From contig CM030868.1 of assembly GCA_018105865.1 (NCBI GenBank), positions 7,778,311 through 7,842,310 of the forward strand: a DNA stretch of 64,000 nucleotides. Reading direction: 5' to 3'. The DNA is from Metaphire vulgaris. Its lineage: Eukaryota > Annelida > Clitellata > Crassiclitellata > Megascolecidae. Positions 56,245-64,000 of this stretch are shown in pieces (the first letter of the stretch is position 1; every line of letters starts with the position of its first letter). The translations under genes were made by a program, and so were the position numbers. The notes under the pieces are model-generated. The model was not told where the DNA came from. It did no database searches and saw only the letters and a program-made list of their open reading frames with translations.

Positions 56245-57026
56245 AAATTATAATATCTTCATCATCTGAATTAATTATATCTGGAGATTTTAATTTTCAT
56301 ATGGATGTGAAGAATAATCTTTCATCTAATTTGGATGATATTTTCACTTCCTTTGACCTTCATCAGCATGTTTCCTTTCCTACCCATGATAAGGGCACCT
56401 TCTGAACCTCTTGATCACCAGGTCAAATTCAACAATTTTATCCAAAATCTCTACCTGTGAAACTTATTTATCAGATCACATTGGTTTGTCTGCTAAGATT
56501 ACTTTTCCTCATAAATATCCACCTTTATATAAAATTGTAAAATTTCGACCATGGTCTAAACTTGATTTAATAGCCTTTAAGACTGCTATTTCTACCTCTG
56601 AATTATTTACTAATCCTGCAGAGACTGCTTCTGAATTTGCAACCCAATTTACCTCAGTTCTTCTTAATATTCTTGATACACTTATTCCTTTTAAAACTAA
56701 AAGGTTGTAACCCGACCACCTCAACCTTGGTTCAATTCTGACATTGCTGAAGCTAGGCGATGTCGCAGCCAATTGAACGACGATGGAAGTCTTCTCGCCT
56801 ACCGAGTGACAGGCAGAAATTTAGGGACCAATGCAAAATTGTCCGTAAATTAATTTCTTTAACTAAATCCAATTATTTAACTAATCTTGTCACGCAAAAT
56901 TCCTCAAATCCTCGTCTACTCTGGAAATCTCTAAATAGCATTCTTCATAGGGAAAAGTCAAGTGTCACACCTGGTTCCTTCTCTTTATCATCACTCCCAG
57001 ATGTCTTCTGCCAATTTTTCTCCAAT
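56245..57026 (+). pseudogene. LINE endonuclease-domain segment, copy 2 (frameshifted)
   Basis: As copy 1, but one G is missing at ~56395 (AAGGGCACC versus AAGGGGCACC) and single-base deletions at ~56700 and ~56775 break the frame into three pieces. Confidence 0.88.
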
Positions 57027-57034
57027 AAAATATC

Positions 57035-58278
57035 GGGTCGCCTGAAAATGCAGGACTGGAAAATGCAGAACTGGAAAATGACGGACCAAATCGCAGGGGG
57101 TGAAAATGCAGGAATGGAAAATGACGGACCAAATCGCAGGGGGTGAAAATGCAGGACTGGAAAATGAAGGACCAAATCGCAGGGGGTGAAAATGCAGGAC
57201 TGGAAAATGAAGGACCAAATCGCAAGGGGTGAAAATGCAGGACTGGAAAATGAAGGACTGGAAATTGCAGGACTAGAAAATGCAGGACTGGAAAATGACG
57301 GACCAAATTATCAAATTGCTAGTACTGACAACGAAGACAGTGAGGAAGAGCAGATGCTGCAACCGACTGTACATGATAGCTTGCCTTCGGATAACCTGCA
57401 AGCTGAGCCAGTGACAGCCCAGAGTTTGGATTGTTGTGAGGTCTGTCTATAGTTGCCCCGCGTGCAGGCGTCCTTGTGGGCATGCCACATTTTGCAACAC
57501 TTGCGCAGACACGGTTGCAGAAATGTCAGGACATTGTCCGATTTGTCGGACCCCAATTACAATGGTTATGCGTCTTTATAATTAGTAGATCCTTTTCAGA
57601 CTTTTAGTTTAACTTGCTCGACATTTAATTTTTTGCCTTGTTCATTGTCAACTTCACATTGACAAACACTGTATGTTGATGCTTTACATATTTTTTCAAG
57701 GCTTATACTGTTATTAGCTTTACTTGTTGTTTTTGCCTTTTTCATTGCTAACTTCAGATATAAAACCACTTTGTGTCGATGCTTGATTAACGAATGCTTG
57801 TTTTTTTACTAACTTGAGGCAGTCGTTAGTTACATTGACCTTCCTTTGCCTGTTACATGTATAAAGTTTTTACGGAGTTCAATAATGACAATAAATAAAC
57901 AGCTTATGTCTTATTTATATTTACATTGATAATGATAACACAGTGCATGATAACAGTTTCCTTTTTATAGATCATTTACCGTATAAAGAAATTAGGAATT
58001 ACATTTTCACCCCCTGCGATTTGGTCCTTCATTTTCCAGTCCTGCATTTTCACCCCTTGCGATTTGGTCCTTCATTTTCCAGTCCTGCATTTTCACTCCC
58101 TGCGATTTGGTCCTTCATTTTCCAGTCCTGCATTTTCACCCCCTGCGATTTGCTCCTTCATTTCCAGTCCTGCATTTTCACCCCCTGCGATTTAGTCCGT
58201 CATTTTCCAGTCCTGCATTTTCCAGTTATTCAAATTTTTTGGTCCGTCATTTTCCAGTCCTGCATTTTCAGCGCTCCC
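57035..58278. mobile_element. RING-carrying foldback element, copy 2
   Basis: 1244 bp between AAAATATC (57027-57034) and AAAATATC (58279-58286). Structure as copy 1. The arms use the same 15-bp GAAAATGCAGGACTG unit, with small copy-number and single-base differences. Confidence 0.92.
57295..57578 (+). pseudogene. RING-finger gene remnant inside the foldback, copy 2 (better preserved)
   Basis: The acidic leader NEDSEEEQML and SLDCCEVCL are followed by the same in-frame TAG as copy 1. One frame over, RRPCGHATFCNTCADTVAEM and SGHCPICRTPITMVMRLYN run on to a stop at ~57583. All eight zinc ligands are present, split by one frameshift and the stop between ligands 2 and 3. AATAAATAAA lies at ~57890, so the element appears to hold a gene end as well as the domain. 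Repeat-arm translation (ENAGLEN) runs in frame into the leader. Confidence 0.75.
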
Positions 58279-58598
58279 AAAATATCTACCATTCGCCTAA
58301 AATGTCAGATCATTTCTTCAACTGGTTTCTCTTTTCCAAAATCCCCACCAACTCCTCTTAATTCCTTTAAACCTACCACCCTTAATGAAGTTCGTCAGAT
58401 AATCTTTACATCACCAATTAGTCAGTGTACCCTTGATGTCCTACCAACTCAAATCCTCAGAGATTGTTTTGATGTTTTAGGTCCAATAATAACAAACTTC
58501 ATAAATCTTTCATTGCTTGAAGGGTGTTTCCCCTCTGCATTCGCTCATGCAGTTGTTCACCCACTACTTAAAAAGCCATCTCTCTCTCTCCTGACGAC

Positions 58599-59966
58599 TT
58601 GTCTAACTATAGACCTATATCTAATCTTAATTTCTTATCGAAAATTCTTGAAAGGATTGTTGCTAAGCAAATGCATGCTCATTTGTGTTCTAGTCCACAT
58701 TACCTCCCTTTCCAGTCTGCTTACCGAAAATACCACTCTACCGAAACGGCTCTGTTGGCAGTCCATGCTCTTATTGTTCGGGCTATTGATGCTGGAAAAG
58801 TTACTGCTCTTTTACTTCTTGACCTATCTGTCGCCTTTGATACTGTTGATCATTCTATTCTTCTTCATCGTCTTGAACATTGGTTTGGAATCTCTGACAT
58901 TGCTTTACATTGGTTTTCTTCATATTTACATCCCCGCACTCAATCAGTGATAATAAATGAGAATCTCTCAACTCCCACTGATCTGTCTTGTGGTGTCCCT
59001 CAAGGCTCGGTTCTTGGACCGCTGTTATTTACTCTCTATACAACCCCTTTGGGTTCACTTCTTGATGAACATCAAGTGGCGTATCATCTTTATGCTGATG
59101 ATACTCAAATTCTCATCTCTTTTGATCAATCTTCTTCAAACTCATCCCTTAAGACTCTATCCACTGTCTTTACTAATATTCAGTCGTGGATGGATTCAAA
59201 TAAGCTTCTTTTGAATTCATCAAAAACTGAGTTCTTGCTATTAGGTACTCCAGCTCAATTGACCAAATTTGAATCTCTGAAAACTGTAGTATTAGGAGAT
59301 TCCACTGTTGTCCCTAGAAGTACTTCTGCTCGCAACCTTGGTGTGATATTTGACTCTTCCCTCTCTTTTACTAGTCACATAAATTCAGTCTGCAAAATTT
59401 CTCATTATCACACTCGGGACATCTATCGCTTCAGACATCTCCTCCCTAAGCCTGTTCTTATTCAGTTAGCCAATGCATTGGTATCTAGTCGCCTCGATTA
59501 TTGCAATTCCCTGCTTTTTGGCATCACAAATTCAAATATGCAGAAACTCCAGAGAGTACAAAATTCCTTAGTTAGAGTAATATCCAAAACTCCAAGATTT
59601 GAACATATAACTCCAGCTAGACAGTCCCTACATTGGCTTCCTATCAAATACCGAATTAATTATAAAATTTGTCTTTTGGTATTTAAAACCTTATCATATA
59701 ATGAACCCTATTACCTTAAGATGCGACTAATCCCTCGACCTACTATTCAATCAACTAGGTATTCGGCAGGACTTTCATTTGTTGTTCCTTATTCTCGCAC
59801 TGTCATTGGCATTAGTTGTTTCTCAGTGTGTGGCCCTAAGCTTTGGAATTCATTACCAATATCACTTCGTAAAACTAAAAAATTATCATCTTTTAGATCT
59901 GGTCTTAAAACTTACCTGTTTGACTTGGCTTATCCCCTTAGATTGCTCCCCCGCTGTTCTGACTGA
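58599..59966 (+). CDS. LINE reverse transcriptase and C-terminal domain, copy 2 (open frame)
   Basis: 455 codons without interruption: SNYRPISNL at the start, LLLLDLSVAFDTVDH (catalytic Asp ~75), [11 protein letters not shown] (131-141) and HLYADDTQ (163-170), all intact. The C-terminal LINE region follows ([38 protein letters not shown]). It is the C-terminal part of ORF2: a TC-repeat shift at ~58580 and the foldback separate it from the endonuclease. CR1/L2 superclade by motif style. The element is not autonomous as it stands. Confidence 0.9.
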   Translation: MSNYRPISNLNFLSKILERIVAKQMHAHLCSSPHYLPFQSAYRKYHSTETALLAVHALIVRAIDAGKVTALLLLDLSVAFDTVDHSILLHRLEHWFGISDIALHWFSSYLHPRTQSVIINENLSTPTDLSCGVPQGSVLGPLLFTLYTTPLGSLLDEHQVAYHLYADDTQILISFDQSSSNSSLKTLSTVFTNIQSWMDSNKLLLNSSKTEFLLLGTPAQLTKFESLKTVVLGDSTVVPRSTSARNLGVIFDSSLSFTSHINSVCKISHYHTRDIYRFRHLLPKPVLIQLANALVSSRLDYCNSLLFGITNSNMQKLQRVQNSLVRVISKTPRFEHITPARQSLHWLPIKYRINYKICLLVFKTLSYNEPYYLKMRLIPRPTIQSTRYSAGLSFVVPYSRTVIGISCFSVCGPKLWNSLPISLRKTKKLSSFRSGLKTYLFDLAYPLRLLPRCSD

Positions 59967-60055
59967 TCTTCCGGATTGACCTGGCTCTAATTCTATTTGG
60001 ATTTGGTGCGCCATCGGCTGATGCCCTGGGCATTATGATAGTGGCGCCATAGAAG

Positions 60056-60090
<35 letters not shown>

Positions 60091-60092
<2 letters not shown>

Positions 60093-60859
60093 ATGTTGCT
60101 AAGGTCTTCAAATTCCTTTCCATCTTTAAATTGGAGCGCACTATATAACGGACCCTGTCATGGGCGTAAAACCCGGGGGGACGGCGGGGGACGGTCCCCC
60201 CGAATAATTAGTTGGCGGGGGACAGAGTATCAATTATCCCCCCCAATGTTTGGGCTATATGGTAAAAAATTTTTATCCTACCCCATGATGTTGATGCCAG
60301 AATTACGCCAAATCCACATTCTCTCATTTCGGATGACCTTTTTTGCTTGACAGGGTATTTGAAGAGGGAAAAATATAAAAATATCAGGATGACCTTCCTT
60401 TTGGCTTGTCAAGACGTATTTCATGGGCAATTTAAAGTCCCCACCATACTATGCAATATCCCCAAATGGGGATATTTTATTTTCTGGGGGTCAACTTTAA
60501 AAAATTATTCTATCCCCCTCAATGTTGACGCCAGGTTTACGCCCCTGGACCCTGTTATGACGAATACTTGGCTATAACGTACCCAGGATTATTTCTAGGA
60601 TTATCAATTTGGGGGGGGGGTGTCGGTAAATGTTTCTAAGGTCTTTAAATTCCTTTCCATCTTTAAATTCGAGCGCACTAAATAACGGACCCTGTTATGA
60701 CGAATACTTGGCTATAACGTACCCAGGGTTATTTCTAGGATTATCAATTTGGGGTGTGTCGGTAAATGTTGCTAAGGTCTTCAAATTCCTTTCCATTTTT
60801 AAATTGGAGCGCACTATATAACGGACCCTGTTATAACGAATACTTGGCTATAACGTACC
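60091..60859. repeat. Tandem units 5-7 (unit 5 interrupted by a MITE)
   Basis: Unit 5 holds the MITE at 60159-60547. Unit 6 starts at 60630 and unit 7 at 60764. The unit 6-7 junction has an uninterrupted AAATGTTGCTAAGG, i.e. the LINE target site before insertion. Confidence 0.88.
60159..60547. mobile_element. hAT-like MITE (CATGGGCGTAAA type), copy 2
   Basis: Duplicate of 55619-56021 with the same GACCCTGT duplication (60151-60158 and 60548-60555). It is shorter mainly through shorter G and C runs. Confidence 0.9.
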
Positions 60860-61037
60860 CAGGATTATTTCTAGGATTATCAATTTGGGGTGTCGGTAAA
60901 TTCTGTAGATCCCCTGCCAAAAAAGTCTGACAAGCACATAAAGGTCCCATATCTGAGATTGGGAGGGGGTGTGTTGGGGGCGTCGGTCTCAAAATGGGGA
61001 GTGTTGGTGGGTGTTAGGGGGTGTACAAATAACCCTG
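60860..61037. mobile_element. hAT-like MITE (CAGGGTTATTT type), complete copy ending the array
   Basis: Ends CAGGATTATTTCTAGG and CAAATAACCCTG. Perfect 8-bp duplication AACGTACC at 60852-60859 and 61038-61045. In units 1-6 only its first ~55 bp are present. This last copy shows where those came from. Confidence 0.9.
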
Positions 61038-61045
61038 AACGTACC

Positions 61046-61152
61046 GCAATGTACGGTCCAGGATGCGTTACCATTAATATGGATGGTATTGGATATAACG
61101 CGCTTCGGACATAACGTAAAACACTTTACAGACCAACTAAATACGATTTAAC
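61046..61152. other. Remainder of the repeat hosting the tandem array
   Basis: GCGCTTCGGACATAACGTAAAAC here and ATAACGGACCCTGTTATAACG in the units look like the two sides of an older TATAACG-rich DNA transposon. The family could not be assigned. Confidence 0.35.
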
Positions 61153-61425
61153 CAGTGGCGTAGCGAGAGGGCGGAGGGAGACAGCCGCCCCGGGGGCCGA
61201 TATGGGGCGCCAAAATCGGGTTTTGGGTTAGTAAAAGATAATTATGCGACGACCTTTTTGCTTGCCAGGGCTTTTTATCGAAGATAGAGTGCCGCGTCGC
61301 AGATTTGAGGGGGCAGAAAAGGAAGATAAGTGACGACCTTTTTAGCTCGTCAGGGCTTTTTGGAGTTTATGGGCGCCATCGACACACCTTGCCCCCGGGC
61401 GCCGGATACCATCGCTACGCCACTG
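61153..61425. mobile_element. hAT-like MITE (CAGTGGCGTAGCGA type)
   Basis: Ends CAGTGGCGTAGCGAGAGG and ATCGCTACGCCACTG. Flanks GATTTAAC and GATATAAA match at 6 of 8. Two GACGACCTTTTT...GTCAGGGCTTTTT motifs lie inside (61237 and 61322). Confidence 0.8.
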
Positions 61426-61455
61426 GATATAAAGAAGTTCTACTGAAGTTTTTAA

Positions 61456-61527
61456 CCCATTAACTGTGTATTTAACTGTAACTCAATGTAAAATGGACGG
61501 ATATATCCGGGATCCCCAGTTAAGGGG
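61456..61527. mobile_element. piggyBac-like MITE (TTAA target)
   Basis: 72 bp between TTAA 61452-61455 and TTAA 61528-61531. Ends CCCATTAACTG and CAGTTAAGGGG. Confidence 0.75.
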
Positions 61528-61768
61528 TTAATGTCTGAGAATTGGCGAAAAATGTGTAACTGGATGCTAGAGCCGCGTACGTGAGTGTTTCAATGCCATA
61601 CGCTTTCACACGTGTTGGGTTCTCACAGCGTCTGTTTACTGGGCGTCTCCTCAGCATTTAGTCGTTAGCGCACTGACTGGAGAAATTACTAACCGTATTT
61701 CTTTGCGTATTGCGCACAACCAGCAAATGACAGGTCCTTCTTACGAGAATTAAGGATTGGTTTTTATA

Positions 61769-62012
61769 CAGGGCGGACCAGTAAGACCGGTACCATCCTG
61801 TTTCGCTGCAAATATTTTCACAACCCATTGGTCAAAATGCATCAAATTTTGCGTACTTCTGTCTGAGATTTTATGTTCTGAATGCAGCCATCTTAGTTCT
61901 TCTTTCGAATTCCAAAGTGGAGTGGCGTCGCCTAGCGAAAGCCAGACTATGAATATGACGCGTTCATTAAAAATATGAGCTACCATACGTTTGGTTGCTA
62001 ATCGTGGTGCCG
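61769..62012. mobile_element. Mariner-type repeat fragment
   Basis: Begins CAGGGCGGACCAGTAAG after TA, then ATATTTTCACAACCC and GGTCAAAATGCATC. The same blocks occur at 28564 onward. No transposase frame; the right end is undefined. Confidence 0.5.
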
Positions 62013-62180
62013 GAGTCAACCTAGCTTAGGCGTCGATAAGTTTGGTAGCAGCGTTAAGTTGTGAAGGAAAAACGCTGGTCTAGAGAAAGCAATGGCAAAC
62101 TACTCTAGATTAATGGCGCAAGCGGCGGTAGTGGTGGTGTCAGTGGCAAGATGGTGGTAAGAGAAATGGCTCGAGACTAA

Positions 62181-62601
62181 GGGGCTGTCCATAAATTATA
62201 TCAACAATTTTGGGCAATTTTTTACCCCTCCCTCTTGTCAACGACTGTCAACTTTCAGTGACCCCTTACCATTATGTCAAAAACTTTTGATCTCCCGACT
62301 AAGATCAGTGACGGGTCTCCCTAAAAAGTTTAGAAGGTTATTATTTTTGCAGTGATGACCATTTGTCCCTCTCTTTTGTCATCAAGTGTCAATGTGTTGG
62401 TGATGACCTTGTTTTTTTCTTGTCAGGCTTTTTTCCATTGTAATAAATACGTGTAGTATTCCAGGAAATTTCGTATATTTTATCAGTTGTAAAAAATGAA
62501 ATTGTTAACGTCAACTTCTCTTGACCCCTCCCCTGTCAACAACTGTCAAACTTTTTCAAACCCCCTCCCCTATTTTGTTGACGTAATTAATGGACAGCCC
62601 C
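62181..62601. mobile_element. MITE with GGGGCTGTCCATAAATTA ends
   Basis: Ends GGGGCTGTCCATAAATTA and TAATTAATGGACAGCCCC. TAA on both sides (62178-62180 and 62602-62604) suits a 3-bp duplication of the PIF/Harbinger type. Contains GACCTTGTTTTTTTCTTGTCAG. Related ends at 49084-49204. Confidence 0.75.
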
Positions 62602-62639
62602 TAACGGACCGGTGCTAATTAGATTAGATTAGATAAATA

Positions 62640-63133
62640 TACTTCTCGACCCTTTGTGGCACCAAAGCGCCGCTGCAGTCAACTAAAACTCTCAAACATA
62701 TATGTCTTTAGCTGAGATAGAAAGACAGCACGGGATGGAGAAGCATCACGAAGGTCTGGAGGAAGAAAGTTCCACACGTTTGGTCCTGCGATCCTAAACG
62801 ACCTGTCTCCCATTTTAGTGGATGTCTTGTGGGAGACAAGCTTCCTTGTGTCATCAGACCGCAGGCGTGCAATGTGCTCCGATTTGTCGAGCAAAGAAGT
62901 TTACAATCCTGGATTAGATAATCGGGAGATTCCCCTCGCAAGCACTTGTCGACAAGAGAGATCAGTTTGTAGTGTATCCTCTTTCTGTCCTGAAGCCAGT
63001 GCAGTTCTCGCAAGATTTGTGTAATGTGTTCATTTCGTCTGGTACCTGTGATCAGTCTCGCCGCCGAGTTCTGCACCGCCTGGAGACGTTTTATTTGGGC
63101 TTCAGCGATTTGGAAGAGGAGACTATTAAGATA
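62640..63133 (-). mobile_element. LINE ORF2 C-terminal fragment
   Basis: The minus strand reads VQNSAARLITGTRRNEHITQ, then LHWLQDRKRIHYKLISLVDK, and after a shift DRSFRIAGPNVWNFLPPDLR. A LINE tail of a family different from the 51.7-kb copies. Confidence 0.8.
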
Positions 63134-63262
63134 GTGTGCCGTCGGCTGAAGCCCTGGGCATTATGATTGTGGCGTCAAAGGCATTTATTGATTGATTGAT
63201 TGACTGATTGAGCGTTTATTGATTGATTGACTGATTGATTGAATGGTTGATTGATTGAAGGA
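63134..63262 (+). mobile_element. LINE 3' end of the 51.7-kb family
   Basis: GCCGTCGGCTGAAGCC and GGGCATTATGATTGTGGCG, then (TGAT)n, match the 3' ends of the two large LINE copies (55470-55550 and 60010-60090). Only the last ~130 bp are present. Confidence 0.7.
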
Positions 63263-63340
63263 AGGAAGGTGAAAGGAAGTTCAAGAGAACCAAAGAGTAA
63301 ACAGGAGTAAGAAAATGGCTTGAAATCTGTTAGAGAAAGG

Positions 63341-63541
63341 CATGGGCGTCGGCGTCCGCAGAAATTTTTCCAGGGGGTGCAAAGCAAGGTCTTGTGGCGA
63401 AAGAAATAAAAACAAATTCCAGGGGGGTGCAAAACAAGGTTTTGTGATGAAAGAAACAAGCAATTTTACTTTTTTCATGACTTCACAATTTTTCCAGGGG
63501 GTGCAATTGCACCCCCTTGCACCTACCTCCGGACGCCCATG
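63341..63541. mobile_element. hAT-like MITE (CATGGGCGTC type)
   Basis: Ends CATGGGCGTCGGCG and GGACGCCCATG. Perfect 8-bp duplication GAGAAAGG at 63333-63340 and 63542-63549. The interior repeats a ~60-bp TCCAGGGGGGTGCAAA...GAAAGAAA unit. Confidence 0.88.
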
Positions 63542-63549
63542 GAGAAAGG

Positions 63550-64000
63550 CAATAGAACCAATGGCCAGCTGCATGGCCATATCAAAACAAGGCTACAGAA
63601 ATAACTATAGTTTAGGTAGCCCTATATCGGCTGACCAGTTTAGATCTCAGCACCGCAGCCAGCGCTATGACTGATTTCTTTACAATATAAACCTACCGTA
63701 TAAATACAGAATCAGCCACCGTGAACGGTATGTAATACGGCTGATTTGTTTTAAATCAAAATTAATGCGTTTGGCGAGGGAAGTCGCGCGATGAAAAAAC
63801 ATGCAACGGTCACATGCACGTAAATCCAAAGAATATTTAGAAATGACAAACCGAATAACAACAACACAACGTTCTCTTCCCGAATTCCTCTGAAAATTCA
63901 GGCATTCGCCGATTGCTATATTGAACCTTACGGTTATTTTGGCCTCATATGAAGATCATACTTACACAGTGTTTATTCTAGCCAACTTGACATTCAGAGA
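63550..64000. other. Right edge, nothing recognised
   Basis: No gene, LINE or MITE recognised. Short AT-rich stretches and an ACAACAACAC run at ~63860 only. Confidence 0.5.

Larger units (their letters stand above)
56245..60090 (+). mobile_element. CR1/L2-type LINE, copy 2 (tandem duplicate of copy 1)
   Basis: Same 5' truncation point, same AAATGTTG duplication (56237-56244 and 60091-60098), same foldback insertion and same 3' end as copy 1. It therefore arose by duplication of the segment, not by a second retrotransposition. The empty target AAATGTTG-CTAAGG is seen intact at 60764-60777. Confidence 0.92.

Noticed and set aside
56945..57306. Minus-strand FPVLHFHP-repeat proteins
   Set aside because: They are antisense translation of the foldback's 15-bp arms. 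The centre has coding character only on the plus strand.

Overview
The window is nuclear DNA of an invertebrate animal, probably marine. The genes are split by GT..AG introns, the background is AT-rich, and microsatellites, LINE fragments, tRNA-derived SINEs and very many short DNA transposons fill the non-coding space. Nothing bacterial is present (no operons, no CRISPR array). The species cannot be fixed from sequence alone; the foldback elements with 15-bp repeats recall the TU elements described in sea urchins, which is only a hint.

Three host genes are supported. (1) The first four coding exons of a FOXRED2-like ER flavoprotein lie on the minus strand (14005 down to 997); the gene runs off the left edge. 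(2) A complete USP6NL/RN-tre-like TBC Rab-GAP gene lies on the plus strand (coding exons 26232-40125). Thirteen exons join in frame to 844 codons, and a second possible first exon lies at 23732-23762. Genes 1 and 2 are head to head, about 10 kb apart. (3) An intronless class A GPCR of 357 residues lies on the minus strand (49617-50690).

Layout: 1-14007 FOXRED2 5' half with repeat-filled introns; 14008-23731 intergenic LINE, SINE, hAT-like and foldback repeats; 23732-40125 USP6NL; 40126-46236 its 3' flank with old repeats; 46237-49608 two Russian-doll clusters of hAT-like elements, the second ending 8 bp past the GPCR stop codon; 49617-50690 the GPCR; 51429-61037 a roughly 4.53-kb tandem duplication holding two copies of a 5'-truncated CR1/L2-type LINE; 61153-64000 more MITEs and LINE remnants.

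The most unusual content is a set of foldback elements. At least six loci share one plan: inverted arms made of 15-bp tandem repeats, ends starting GGT or GGG, 8-9 bp target duplications in the well-preserved copies, and in four cases a short telomere-like (CCCTAA) core. The largest, about 1.24 kb and present in both copies of the duplicated LINE, carries a gene-like segment ending in a C3HC4 RING finger of the CGH..FC..C type, with its own polyadenylation signal. It therefore looks like a foldback transposon that captured a RING E3-ligase gene. A second pattern is a short motif (GACCTTTTTTGCTTGTCAG-like) shared inside many otherwise different MITE families.
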